The position numbers were made by a program, and so were the translations under genes. From positions 1-33,739 of the forward strand of contig CAMLRA010000027.1 of NCBI GenBank assembly GCA_946482325.1: DNA of 33,739 nucleotides, given 5' to 3'. Under the pieces are notes generated by a model. The model worked only from the letters and a program-made list of their open reading frames with translations, was not told the origin of the DNA and made no database searches. Below, one piece after another: positions 24,544-33,059 of this stretch (its first letter is position 1; the number at the start of each line of letters is the position of its first letter). This DNA is from an uncultured Chromatiaceae bacterium. GTDB lineage: Bacteria; Pseudomonadota; Gammaproteobacteria; Enterobacterales; Alteromonadaceae.

Positions 24544-24559
24544 GATACTTTTCTCCTGA
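23819..24559 (-). repeat. 741-bp identity tract, copy in flagellin 2
   Basis: Base-by-base comparison with 24878-25618 (offset 1059, no gaps) shows no difference over 741 bp. It runs from 16 bp upstream of the start codon to about 106 bp before the end of the gene. Both edges change abruptly to diverged sequence. Confidence 0.93.
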
Positions 24560-24688
24560 GTTTTATATTCAGCAAGCTTATTTTTTTATTGTGCCTGCTT
24601 AATTAATGTATCGACCCTATTTGAAATTCCTTTAGTTTTTTATTTGAAAAATCGCTCACTCACACATAATATAAAAATTCAATAATGT

Positions 24689-24715
24689 ATATCGGCCTTA
24701 TTGAGAAAACCTTTA
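24689..24715 (-). promoter_or_regulatory. Sigma-28 (FliA) promoter of flagellin 2
   Basis: TAAAGGTT-N11-GCCGATAT on the minus strand, 14 of 16 matches with the 11-nt spacer. The -10 lies 146 bp before the start codon, giving a long AT-rich leader. Confidence 0.87.
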
Positions 24716-24725
24716 GAAAAAAATT

Positions 24726-24751
24726 AAAAAAGGAGCCTAAGCTCCTTTTTT
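24726..24751 (-). terminator. Intrinsic terminator after flagellin 1
   Basis: AAAAAAGGAGC, a 4-nt loop, GCTCCTTTTTT: a 5-bp GC-rich stem extended by A-T pairs and followed by a T-run on both strands, so it could stop transcription in either direction. It lies between the flagellin 1 stop and the flagellin 2 promoter. Confidence 0.88.
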
Positions 24752-24771
24752 AATCTAAATCTGCTTATTGT

Positions 24772-25602
24772 TTAACCTTGCAGTAAGGATAAGGCAGATT
24801 GAGGCCGTTGGTTAGACTGCGCCAGAATGGTTGTACTGGCTTGCTGTAAAATCTGCGAGCGGGTTAATTCTGCTGTTTCTTTGGCGAAATCGGTGTCACG
24901 GATCCGGCTGCGTGCTGATGATACGTTTTCGACGATATTCGATAAGTTCCGGATCGTTGACTGGAAGCGGTTCTGAATCGCACCCAGGTCTGCCCGTTTG
25001 GCATCAATTGCGTTGATGGCGCTGTCTATCGCTGTTAACGCGGTGGAAGCACCTGCCAGAGTTGCAATCGAAATATTCGACAGATTCAGCCCTGACGTGC
25101 CGTAGCCGCCACCAACCCGCGAGATATTGACGCTGATGCTTTGACCGGCATTTGCCCCCACCAGGAAGGTTGAAGAATACTTGCCGTCCAGAATTTTCAC
25201 GCCACCAAACTGCGTGGTATTCGCGATCCGGCTGATCTCTGCTTTCAGCGCTGAAACTTCTTTTTGCAGCGCCAGCCGGTCAGACGAACTGTTGATACCG
25301 TTTTGTGATTGTACCGACAGCACACGAATGCGTTGTAATGCCGTGGTAATTTCATCCATCGCGCCTTCAGCGACCTGCGCCAATGAAATACCATCGTTTG
25401 CGTTACGGATTGCCTGGTCCAGACCCTGGATTTGGCTGGTCAGACGGTTACTGATTTGCAGACCTGCTGCGTCATCAGCTGCACTGTTGATCCGTAAACC
25501 AGAAGATAAACGCTGGAAAGCGGTGTCTAATGATTTACCTGAGTTAATCAGCTGACGCTGGGCGTTCAGTGATGAAACGTTAGTGTTTACAAATAAGGCC
25601 AT
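24772..25602 (-). CDS. fliC: Flagellin 1 (short, D0-D1 type)
   Basis: A 276-residue flagellin, the first of five after flgL. The N-terminal D0-D1 (ALFVNTNVSSLNAQRQLI, RLSSGLRINSAADDAAGLQI) and C-terminal D1-D0 (IRDTDFAKETAELTRSQI to SALSLLQG) flank a short GGGYGTSGLNL centre. No D2-D3 domain is present. It is the structural subunit of the filament, secreted with the help of FliS and probably glycosylated by the MAF protein downstream. GGAG lies 10 nt before the ATG. A sigma-28 promoter precedes it and an intrinsic terminator follows it, so it is probably its own transcription unit. Confidence 0.97.
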   Translation of the reverse strand: MALFVNTNVSSLNAQRQLINSGKSLDTAFQRLSSGLRINSAADDAAGLQISNRLTSQIQGLDQAIRNANDGISLAQVAEGAMDEITTALQRIRVLSVQSQNGINSSSDRLALQKEVSALKAEISRIANTTQFGGVKILDGKYSSTFLVGANAGQSISVNISRVGGGYGTSGLNLSNISIATLAGASTALTAIDSAINAIDAKRADLGAIQNRFQSTIRNLSNIVENVSSARSRIRDTDFAKETAELTRSQILQQASTTILAQSNQRPQSALSLLQG

Positions 25603-25618
25603 GATACTTTTCTCCTGA
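24878..25618 (-). repeat. 741-bp identity tract, copy in flagellin 1
   Basis: This is the partner of 23819-24559. The sequence to its left (last 106 bp of the gene) differs at 14 positions, and the sequence to its right beyond the ribosome binding site is unrelated to the other copy. Confidence 0.93.
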
Positions 25619-25671
25619 TGTTTTTTTGCTACATCACCAGCTGATTTTATGTTTTTAGCGCTGATATATAT

Positions 25672-25698
25672 GTAACGGCCTGACTCAGGAAAACTTGA
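25672..25698 (-). promoter_or_regulatory. Sigma-28 (FliA) promoter of flagellin 1
   Basis: TCAAGTTT-N11-GCCGTTAC on the minus strand, 13 of 16 matches with the 11-nt spacer, 70 bp before the start codon. Confidence 0.83.
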
Positions 25699-25874
25699 GC
25701 ATTTTTTGCGCTACACCCTTATTTTTAAAGGCTTGCACGGCAACAACCTTTCAATTAATAAGGCAATAAATTGCCAGTTAATGCCCTCATTTCTGCAAAA
25801 AACAGCTTAGTTGGCACATGAACAGTTTTAACTAACTGTAAAGTCGAGTTTCAATAGAATCGCAGCGGCAACTT

Positions 25875-25905
25875 TCTGCCAGCCGTATTTTGACGTACTG
25901 GCAGA
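25875..25905 (-). other. Hairpin after flgL
   Basis: A perfect 8-bp inverted repeat (TCTGCCAG / CTGGCAGA, 15-nt loop with an inner CGT/ACG pairing) lies 34 bp after the flgL stop. On the minus strand it is followed by AAAGTTGCC rather than a U-tract, so it may be a 3'-end stabiliser or factor-assisted terminator. The remaining 170 bp up to the flagellin 1 promoter show nothing recognisable. Confidence 0.5.
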
Positions 25906-25939
25906 TTTTCCGGATATTAATTGAAATAAGTGCGGGGGT

Positions 25940-27166
25940 TTAACGGATATAGTCAAAGAGACTGGTATTGGTCACACGCTGAAAGGTGTTTTGCACCGCT
26001 TGCAGTGCAGTTTCCTGCTTGGTTAATTCAGTCAGAGCTTCTGCATAATCCACTTCATAGATTTGCGCCCGGAACGCTTTATTGGTTATCTGCAGGTCTT
26101 CGTTTCCTTCAAAAACGGAATCCAGCACGTTTTGTCGGCCACCAACTCCGGAGACACCGGCATCAATTTTTAATGCCGCATTGTCCAGCTGCACTAACGC
26201 ATCCGCAATCGCATCATTCAGCGGCCGGCCAAACACCTGATCAGTCTCGATTGAATTGATCAAATCTTGCAATGTATTCAGAATGTTCTTTTTCTCCGGT
26301 GCCTGTAAGGTGAAATCAAGCTGACCAGGCCCCGCCCCTTGAGTCTGCAGGCTCAGCCCCTGAAAGTTGACCGCCTGACCTGAGGTATATGTACCTGTAA
26401 CCGGTGGCGTTAAACTGGCACCGTTTCGTCTGATTTCGTAGTTATTCGCCGCATCTACCACCAAGCGGTAATTATTATTAGCCGCTGTCTGAGCGTCATA
26501 GTTCTGCCGGTAGAAGTCGTCAAATACGGATTGGTTCTGCACATTGATACTGCCGGACGTCAAGCCACCCGCCACTGTTGGCGTCGTAGTTTTATAACGC
26601 CCATTCACATCTTCAAACAGCACTTTGCCGCTGTCATTACTAGGGATGGTTACAGTTGGTGAAACCTGCAGTGCTTTTTGCCCTTCATCGCCTTTGTATT
26701 CATAAAGGCCTGTGGCCTGATTCAGGCTGTATGGCTGAGTTTCCTGCTGAAAACCGGAAAACAGATAACCGCCGTTGGCATCTTTTTGGTTCATCAGATC
26801 AAACATCTGATTTTTGATGTTATCGAGTTGCTTGGCTATGGCACTGCGGTCCTGCTGAGAATAAGTGCCGTTGCCCAATGACACTATCAGGCTACGAGCC
26901 TGGTCACTGGAAGTCCGTAAACTGCTGAGGACTGTTTCTTCAATACTGAGGCTGTTTTTCAGCAAAATGCTGTTGTTCTGATACTGACTGACCTGTGAAA
27001 TCTGCTGGTCTAATGCAACGACTCGGGCTGAACCGGCCGGATCGTCAGATGGACTTAATATCTTGGTTTGTTTTTCCAGCTTGGCACTGGCGTTTTGTAG
27101 CTTCTCTTGTGCATTGAGGATCGCGTTCAGGTTGATTTGATATTTCTGATTAAATGACAGTCGCAT
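25940..27166 (-). CDS. flgL: Hook-filament junction protein FlgL (HAP3)
   Basis: A 408-residue FlgL. The N-terminus (MRLSFNQKYQINLNAILNAQEKLQNASAKLEKQTKILSPSDDPAGSARVVALDQQI) and C-terminus (FRAQIYEVDYAEALTELTKQETALQAVQNTFQRV) are the flagellin-like D0-D1 helices. The middle is about 90 residues longer than in E. coli FlgL (317 aa). It forms the layer between FlgK and the filament. Its ATG lies 7 bp after the flgK stop, with GAGG overlapping the flgK end. Confidence 0.95.
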   Translation of the reverse strand: MRLSFNQKYQINLNAILNAQEKLQNASAKLEKQTKILSPSDDPAGSARVVALDQQISQVSQYQNNSILLKNSLSIEETVLSSLRTSSDQARSLIVSLGNGTYSQQDRSAIAKQLDNIKNQMFDLMNQKDANGGYLFSGFQQETQPYSLNQATGLYEYKGDEGQKALQVSPTVTIPSNDSGKVLFEDVNGRYKTTTPTVAGGLTSGSINVQNQSVFDDFYRQNYDAQTAANNNYRLVVDAANNYEIRRNGASLTPPVTGTYTSGQAVNFQGLSLQTQGAGPGQLDFTLQAPEKKNILNTLQDLINSIETDQVFGRPLNDAIADALVQLDNAALKIDAGVSGVGGRQNVLDSVFEGNEDLQITNKAFRAQIYEVDYAEALTELTKQETALQAVQNTFQRVTNTSLFDYIR

Positions 27167-27172
27167 CAGTTA

Positions 27173-29203
27173 CTACCTCGCCGCGGACAATAAAGTGTCA
27201 AAAATGGTCTGGGATGTGGAAATAATCTTCGCTGCTGCAGCATAAGACTGCTGGAACCTGATCAGATTCGCCGCTTCCTCGTCCAGATTCACCCCGGAGA
27301 CCGATTCATACCATGCCTGAGACTGCGCTAACAGTGCTTTAGAAGATTCAGTGGCGATTTTCACCTGGCTGGTTTTTTCGCCAATAAAGCCGACCATCAC
27401 ACCGTAACCTTCGTTCAGACTCATCTGATTATCGGCACCTGCGACAGAAACTGCATTTTTTCTGATAATTTCTTTTTCCTGTAACTGTCCCAGCGCCAGC
27501 CCGTTGCGGTTGTCTTTTTGCCCACCGGTGTTGTAACTCAGGGTAAAAGTATCACCGGCTTTTGGCACGCCAGTGACAGACATATCAAAACCATAAGCGG
27601 TCAGACCGGCAGAATTAAACAGATTATTGTAGTTGCCGCCAGTCATCACCGCAGTAGTACCTAACAACGCATTGGCATTATTGCGGATCTCAAATTGGTC
27701 GCCGCCAATATAGGTGATGGTAAAAGGCTCACCGTTGACATCACCTGGTGCAGTGAACTGTGACGATGCCGGATTGGTGTTCGTCACATTGATAGTACCG
27801 ACTTTGGCATTGCCCTGATTATTGACGTTGAACTCACCACGCAGCGGCGACGCCAGTGCCAAATCTTCCGGTCTGCTGTTCAGCAGTGTTACATTCTGCG
27901 CCGAAGTACTGAGGGGCTTCAGAACAAACTGATCACCGTTGCCAAAAGCACCGGCTGTGTTGTCGAGTTTAATTTCGTAGCCATATAAAAAGTTGCCCGG
28001 TACGTTGGTGCTGTTAAAGGTTGCCGGGTAGGCGGCGATGGTTTGTGTGACGGCAGAACCGGTAATCACATTGCCGCGCTCGTCCAGCACTTCCAGCTTA
28101 AATTGGTTTGGCGCGGTATAAGTCACCAGAAAATCGTTTGGTGGAATATCTTTGCCTTTGCCAGCCTCAACTGTCGCAGTCACTATACCGGCACCGGTAT
28201 TACTGGTTTTCGGATAGCCGCCATATGTGCCGGTACTGAAAATATTTTTCCCAAGCTGACCATTCCCGTCCATGCCCAATTTGTTTTGGGTATTAAATGC
28301 GTCAGCTAGACCTAGCGCCAGTTGCCCAAGTTTATTCTGAGTTGGTTCAAGAAGTTGCGCCCGGAATTCCAGCAAACCACCGATTTTACCGCCCAGCGTC
28401 TGACTCTCAACTTCGCCAATCACGTTGCTGTTGTAATCCAGCTGCAACTGCAAGGTTTTACGTTCCGGATCCGGATTACCTACGGCACTCATCAGGCTGA
28501 ATTTGCCATGTTGCAGCACAATCGACTGGCCGGTATTGAGGAACACCAGTTTTTCACCGTTTTCTGCATCCAGCGTACTGATCTCAACCATTTCAGACAG
28601 TTGACGCAAAGCTTCGTCGCGTTTGTCCAGTAAATCCATCGGTGGCGGCGTGTTTGTGCCGGTTCCATAGGCGGAAATCTGGCGGTTCATTTCAGCAATA
28701 GTGGTGATTTGCGAGTTGGCTGCCGACACCAGATTATCGAGCTGTTGGTTGATCGACGTCCGCTGCTCCAGCACTATGCTGGATAAAGTGTTGAATTTGC
28801 TAATCAGAGTTTGCGCACTGCCCATCACCAGCTGACGAGACGATGTATTCGCAGGGTCATTGTTTGCCGATTGCAGCTGCTTAAACAAATCAGAAATACC
28901 GGTCGAAATACTGTTCGACGTATTGGCAAATAAGGTATCCACGCGGCTGGCTTCGGTCAGAAATTGCTGGTTGTAACTCAGTGCAGACGTATCCCGGCGC
29001 AGTTGCAGCATCGAAAACTCATTTGCCAGCCGGTTTGTTGTGCCACGACCGACCCCTAATCCAAGGATACTGGACTCATATTCAGTGCTTTGACGCACAT
29101 AACCTTTGCTGTTGAGGTTACTGATGTTATTACCGGTAGTATTGAGCAAACCGGTACTCGCCAGTACACCGGATGTGCCTATCGTTAATAAATTATCAGC
29201 CAT
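27173..29203 (-). CDS. flgK: Hook-filament junction protein FlgK (HAP1)
   Basis: A 676-residue FlgK. The N-terminal signature is LLTIGTSGVLASTGLLNTTGNNISNLNSKGYVRQ, and the C-terminal helix is SGVNLDEEAANLIRFQQSYAAAAKIISTSQTIFDTLL. It is longer than the E. coli protein (547 aa); the extra length is in Asn/Thr/Gly-rich central domains, including a possible repeated beta module (residues about 330-430 and 460-560, both with QFxxxY/TITY-type strands ending in a GDQF/GDTF turn). It is secreted and forms the first junction ring on the hook. GGAG lies 6 nt before the ATG, 30 bp after flgJ. Confidence 0.95.
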   Translation of the reverse strand: MADNLLTIGTSGVLASTGLLNTTGNNISNLNSKGYVRQSTEYESSILGLGVGRGTTNRLANEFSMLQLRRDTSALSYNQQFLTEASRVDTLFANTSNSISTGISDLFKQLQSANNDPANTSSRQLVMGSAQTLISKFNTLSSIVLEQRTSINQQLDNLVSAANSQITTIAEMNRQISAYGTGTNTPPPMDLLDKRDEALRQLSEMVEISTLDAENGEKLVFLNTGQSIVLQHGKFSLMSAVGNPDPERKTLQLQLDYNSNVIGEVESQTLGGKIGGLLEFRAQLLEPTQNKLGQLALGLADAFNTQNKLGMDGNGQLGKNIFSTGTYGGYPKTSNTGAGIVTATVEAGKGKDIPPNDFLVTYTAPNQFKLEVLDERGNVITGSAVTQTIAAYPATFNSTNVPGNFLYGYEIKLDNTAGAFGNGDQFVLKPLSTSAQNVTLLNSRPEDLALASPLRGEFNVNNQGNAKVGTINVTNTNPASSQFTAPGDVNGEPFTITYIGGDQFEIRNNANALLGTTAVMTGGNYNNLFNSAGLTAYGFDMSVTGVPKAGDTFTLSYNTGGQKDNRNGLALGQLQEKEIIRKNAVSVAGADNQMSLNEGYGVMVGFIGEKTSQVKIATESSKALLAQSQAWYESVSGVNLDEEAANLIRFQQSYAAAAKIISTSQTIFDTLLSAAR

Positions 29204-29233
29204 GATTTACTCCTGCAACGGCTAAAAGCCTGC

Positions 29234-30451
29234 TCACAATTCTGTTTGACCTGAATTTTTCAGCAAATTCCGTACCTCTTTCAGCACAGACCCATTCATT
29301 ACTTGTAAAATTTTCTGTGCATAGTTCGGATCAGTGGCATAACCGGCGGCCTGTAGTTGCTGAAAATAGTTGGCGGTGTCATGACTGACCGCAACGGCGT
29401 CCTGATAACGAGGTTGCTGACGGATAAAATCAACATAATCCTGTAAACCAGCCTGCAAACTGTCATAAACCCGGAATTTAGCCTTTTCCTGGCGCGCAAT
29501 GCCCTGCCGGTATTCAAGCGTATCCACTACAGCGACATCGCCTTGCCATTCTGGCTGGGCTTTGATACCAAACAAGTTGTAGCTCTCGCGCCCGTCAACC
29601 GCTTTAAACATGCGCTGGCCCCAGCCTGTTTCCAGCGCGGCCTGCGCTACTAATGCCAGAGGTTCAAGACCAAGCTGACGGGCAGCCTGGCGTGCTGCTG
29701 GCAGGAGGCCTTTGACAAACTCAGCTTCAGGCCCGGTCAACGCCGATAAGGCTGCAAGGCTGTCATCATTCGGCGTTGGAGTAGTCTTCACTTCGTTCGT
29801 TGTCGCAACAACGGGACCTGCTGTCGGAACCACATTGGCTTTAACTGCGGCAGGCGCAGCACTGACCAGCGTTTCAGCACCCAGTTGTTGTAATACACCA
29901 GCTGTTTGCGCAATTGGACGCGCAGACACCGTCGTTTCAGAATTTAACATTACCGCAGACTGCTCTGTGTATTTGGCTTGAGCCTGCGTTGTCGGGTACA
30001 CAATGCGCTCAGCATCAAGCTTGAGTGCGTGCTTTACCGGTAAGGCCAAAGCATGGTTTTCTTTGGCTAACGGCAGGGCATTCTCTGCCTGAACAGTAAA
30101 ACGATTAGGTGCCGACACCTGGCTGGCTGCTTTACTTTTCGCAGCTTCCGGTGCCAGCTGCTGGACCATCAGATCCGCCAGACCCAAGGTGCCTTTTTTC
30201 GACAATTCAGCGGTCAACTGACTGTCGTACATGTCGCGATAAAAACCGGTCGCCTGGCTGTTCAGCGGATTATCTTCTTCGAACGTCTGATTGGCTTTGC
30301 GCATACTCGACATCAGCATGCCCATAAACACCGATTCGAACTGCTGGGCAGCCTGACGCACGGCCGCCACCTTATCTTTGCCCGCCAAAGCACGCAGTTC
30401 ATTCAGACTGGACAGGTCGTGATAAGACACATCCACTTGCGGCGCGGCCAT
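29234..30451 (-). CDS. flgJ: Rod cap and peptidoglycan hydrolase FlgJ
   Basis: A 405-residue two-domain FlgJ. The N-terminal rod-cap domain holds AAQQFESVFMGMLMSSMRKAN (34-54) and YDSQLTAELSKKGTLGLADLMV. The C-terminal glucosaminidase domain has the catalytic Glu274 in AQAALETGWGQR, with SYNLFGIKA and YATDPNYAQKILQV as in the family. An Ala/Thr/Val-rich linker of about 130 residues joins them, making it longer than E. coli FlgJ (313 aa). It opens the cell wall for the growing rod. Its ATG directly precedes the base of the flgI stop codon, so the two genes abut. Confidence 0.96.
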   Translation of the reverse strand: MAAPQVDVSYHDLSSLNELRALAGKDKVAAVRQAAQQFESVFMGMLMSSMRKANQTFEEDNPLNSQATGFYRDMYDSQLTAELSKKGTLGLADLMVQQLAPEAAKSKAASQVSAPNRFTVQAENALPLAKENHALALPVKHALKLDAERIVYPTTQAQAKYTEQSAVMLNSETTVSARPIAQTAGVLQQLGAETLVSAAPAAVKANVVPTAGPVVATTNEVKTTPTPNDDSLAALSALTGPEAEFVKGLLPAARQAARQLGLEPLALVAQAALETGWGQRMFKAVDGRESYNLFGIKAQPEWQGDVAVVDTLEYRQGIARQEKAKFRVYDSLQAGLQDYVDFIRQQPRYQDAVAVSHDTANYFQQLQAAGYATDPNYAQKILQVMNGSVLKEVRNLLKNSGQTEL

Positions 30452-31540
30452 TTAGATCACCACCAGCTCGCCGTGGATGGCACCGGCTTCTTTCAGCGCT
30501 TCGAGGATGGCCATCAGGTCACCAGGCGCAGCGCCAACTGCATTGACGGTCTGTACCAGTTCGTCGAGAGTGGTTCCCGGGTCAAATTTAAACATCCGGG
30601 ATTTGTCAGGCCGGACATCAATAATAGTGTTTTGTTGCACCGCAGTCTGACCGCCCGCTAATGCATTCGGCTGCACGACCTGAGGATTCTCTGCAATAGT
30701 CACAGTCATGCCGCCATGGGTGATGGCAGCCGGGAACAAACGAACATCTTTACCGATGACAATAGTGCCGGTTCTGGAATTAATAATGATTTTGGCGGCA
30801 TCTGATGCCGGTTCAAAACTCAGGTTCTCTAAGGTAGACAAGTAAGACACGCGCTGATCGATATCCCGCGGCGCCCGCACCTGCACAGAGCGAGCATCCA
30901 GCGTGCGGGCTGTTTCTGGTCCAATAAACTGGTTAATGGCTGCTGTCAGGTTCTTCGCTGTGGTGAAATCGCCACGGTTGAGGTTAAAAGTGATGTAGTC
31001 ACCCTGCGAGAATGGCGTTGGCACCTCACGCTCGACCGTCGCGCCATTAGGAATACGACCCACAGTCGGCGTATTCACCACCACCTGTGAGCCATCCGCA
31101 CCTTCTGCGCCAAGGCCTGAGACGACCAGACTGCCTTGCGCCACCGCATAGACCTGACCATCCAGACCTTTCAGGAAGGTCTGCAACAACTGACCACCAC
31201 GCAAGCCTTTTGAACTACCGACAGAGGCCACTGTGATATCCAGGTTCTGACCTGGTTTGGCAAATGGCGGCAGTTCTGCAGTCACCGCCACTGCCGCGAC
31301 GTTTTTAATTTGTGCTTTCATGCCGGCCGGTAAATTAATACCAAAATTCGCCAGCATGGTTTTAAAACTTTGCTCAGTGAATGGGCTTTGTTCGCCGGTC
31401 CCCGGCAAACCAACCACCAGGCCATAACCAACTAACTGGTTATGCCGCACGCCTTCCACTGTCGCGACATCTTTCACCCGGGCAGCTTGGGCGCTGGTGA
31501 AAAACAGCAGCATGGCCGCGCTCAACAGATATTTGTTCAT
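30452..31540 (-). CDS. flgI: Flagellar P-ring protein FlgI
   Basis: A 362-residue FlgI that forms the periplasmic P ring in the peptidoglycan. A Sec signal peptide ([19 protein letters not shown], cut after residue 19) leads into [39 protein letters not shown]. The C-terminus has [37 protein letters not shown] chose the ATG at 31540 (GGAG 8 nt upstream, proper signal peptide) over the in-frame ATG at 31567, which would overlap flgH and spoil the signal sequence. Confidence 0.96.
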   Translation of the reverse strand: MNKYLLSAAMLLFFTSAQAARVKDVATVEGVRHNQLVGYGLVVGLPGTGEQSPFTEQSFKTMLANFGINLPAGMKAQIKNVAAVAVTAELPPFAKPGQNLDITVASVGSSKGLRGGQLLQTFLKGLDGQVYAVAQGSLVVSGLGAEGADGSQVVVNTPTVGRIPNGATVEREVPTPFSQGDYITFNLNRGDFTTAKNLTAAINQFIGPETARTLDARSVQVRAPRDIDQRVSYLSTLENLSFEPASDAAKIIINSRTGTIVIGKDVRLFPAAITHGGMTVTIAENPQVVQPNALAGGQTAVQQNTIIDVRPDKSRMFKFDPGTTLDELVQTVNAVGAAPGDLMAILEALKEAGAIHGELVVI

Positions 31541-31554
31541 GACTGGCTCTCCGC

Positions 31555-32232
31555 TCAGAATGGCCATAACGCACTGGAAAAAAACCGGGTGAGCCAGCCA
31601 GGGCCCTGACCGCCATGCGTAGCACCGGTACCGGAGTATTCAATGCGGGCATTGGCAATTTTGGTTGACTCCACCGTATTGCGGGAATCCACATCTTCCG
31701 GCCGGATCACTCCGGTCAGCCGGATATATTCTTTGCCGGTGTTGAGCGTCAGCCATTTTTCGCCGCGGATCACCAGATTGCCATTGGCCATCACCCGCAG
31801 CACGTTCACCGAAATATCGCCGACCAGGCTGTTACTCTGATCCGCCTTGGAATCGCCTTTAAACTCGCTGCTGGAATTGACGCCAAGCTGCAATGTGTTC
31901 CCTGCCACCGACACGTTGCGTCCACCGAGCCCAACCATTGGGTCAATCGAATTACTGGAATCTTTACCAAATTCAGTTTTGGCTTTTTTCGACGCCTGGG
32001 TATTTTCTTTCAGTACCACAGTTATAATGTCGCCTTCACGTCGGGCTTTGTTGTCGGAATACAAACCATTGGAGAGCCCATTGGCGTATAAAGAACCGGT
32101 ATTCAGCACAGGTTTAGCGGCAGGCTCCGGTGGCAAAGGTGCAAATGCCGGGTCATCCGGAAAAGCCTCAGGCACATAACTGGCACAGGAAGCCAAACCA
32201 CCACACAATAAAACCAGCCATAACTGCCGCAT
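31555..32232 (-). CDS. flgH: Flagellar L-ring lipoprotein FlgH
   Basis: A 225-residue FlgH, the outer-membrane L ring. The lipoprotein signal [16 protein letters not shown] has the lipobox LASC with Cys16 as the lipidated residue. Family motifs are [38 protein letters not shown] and [33 protein letters not shown]. The ATG at 32232 has GGGGG 5 nt upstream and gives a standard signal peptide; an ATG five codons earlier is less likely. It sits 15 bp after flgG. Confidence 0.96.
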   Translation of the reverse strand: MRQLWLVLLCGGLASCASYVPEAFPDDPAFAPLPPEPAAKPVLNTGSLYANGLSNGLYSDNKARREGDIITVVLKENTQASKKAKTEFGKDSSNSIDPMVGLGGRNVSVAGNTLQLGVNSSSEFKGDSKADQSNSLVGDISVNVLRVMANGNLVIRGEKWLTLNTGKEYIRLTGVIRPEDVDSRNTVESTKIANARIEYSGTGATHGGQGPGWLTRFFSSALWPF

Positions 32233-32247
32233 AATAACCCCCACCAT

Positions 32248-33036
32248 TTAAAGCTGCTGGATAGCAAAACTGAGCATCTGGTCCACTGCCGAAATCACTT
32301 TGGAGTTCATTTCGTAGACGCGCTGACTTTCAATCAAACCAACCAGTTCTTCCGTCACATTGACGTTTGAAGCTTCTAATGCGCCTTGCACAATGAAACC
32401 AATACCTTCAAGCCCAGGTACGCCCTGCACCGGGTCGCCGCTGGCGCCGGTTTGCTTAAACAGGTTCTGACCTATAGGTTCAAGACCTGCCGGGTTGATA
32501 AAGTTGGTCACGGTCAGCTGTCCGAGCACGGCATTTTCTACTTGTCCCGGGATTTTTACCGACACTTCACCATCCTGAGAAATGGTAATTTCGGTTGCTT
32601 CCGGCGGAATAGTGATAGTCGGCTGAATTTGATAACCGGCGCCTGATGTCACCAGATTACCTTCACTGTCGGTGGTAAACTGACCGTTTCGCGAATATGA
32701 AATAGTCCCGTCTGGCATCAGCACTTCAAAAAAACCGGGGCCCTGGATCATCACATCGAGCGCATTGTCAGTGGTCATGTGATTGCCCTGGCTGAAGTTT
32801 TTCTGCGTCGCGACCACTTTAGTGCCGGCACCAATCATCAGGCCGTTGGGCAGCTCTGAGTTTTGTGATGAGCGTCCCCCAGGTTGGTTGATGTTCTGGT
32901 ACAACAAATCCTCAAACACCGCCCGGCTCTTTTTGTAGCCCACCGTGCTGGCGTTGGCCAGATTGTTAGAGATCACCGAAATGTCGCGCTGTTTGGCGTC
33001 TAAGCCGGTTTTACTGATCCAAAGTGCCGGATGCAT
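32248..33036 (-). CDS. flgG: Flagellar distal rod protein FlgG
   Basis: A 262-residue FlgG of normal length. It has the rod/hook N-terminal signature WISKTGLDAKQRDISVISNNLANASTVGYKKSRAVFEDLLYQ, the central GPGFFEVLMPDGTISYSRNGQFTTDSEGNLVTSGAGY, and the C-terminal helix NVNVTEELVGLIESQRVYEMNSKVISAVDQML. It forms the distal rod on which the P and L rings assemble and is exported through the flagellar secretion apparatus without a cleaved signal. Confidence 0.97.
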   Translation of the reverse strand: MHPALWISKTGLDAKQRDISVISNNLANASTVGYKKSRAVFEDLLYQNINQPGGRSSQNSELPNGLMIGAGTKVVATQKNFSQGNHMTTDNALDVMIQGPGFFEVLMPDGTISYSRNGQFTTDSEGNLVTSGAGYQIQPTITIPPEATEITISQDGEVSVKIPGQVENAVLGQLTVTNFINPAGLEPIGQNLFKQTGASGDPVQGVPGLEGIGFIVQGALEASNVNVTEELVGLIESQRVYEMNSKVISAVDQMLSFAIQQL

Positions 33037-33059
33037 AGAGTCCTCCTGAGCTTTAAGCT

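Noticed and set aside
24122..25555. Long plus-strand open frames opposite flagellins 1 and 2 (124 codons each)
   Set aside because: They are antisense to highly conserved flagellin codons, are identical only because the flagellin DNA is identical, and show no ribosome site or known domain.
20341..25602. Tandem flagellins as a mobile-element or transposon repeat
   Set aside because: No transposase, terminal inverted repeats or target duplications are seen. Repeat units are whole genes, with their own distinct promoters for all but flagellin 4, as in many flagellates.
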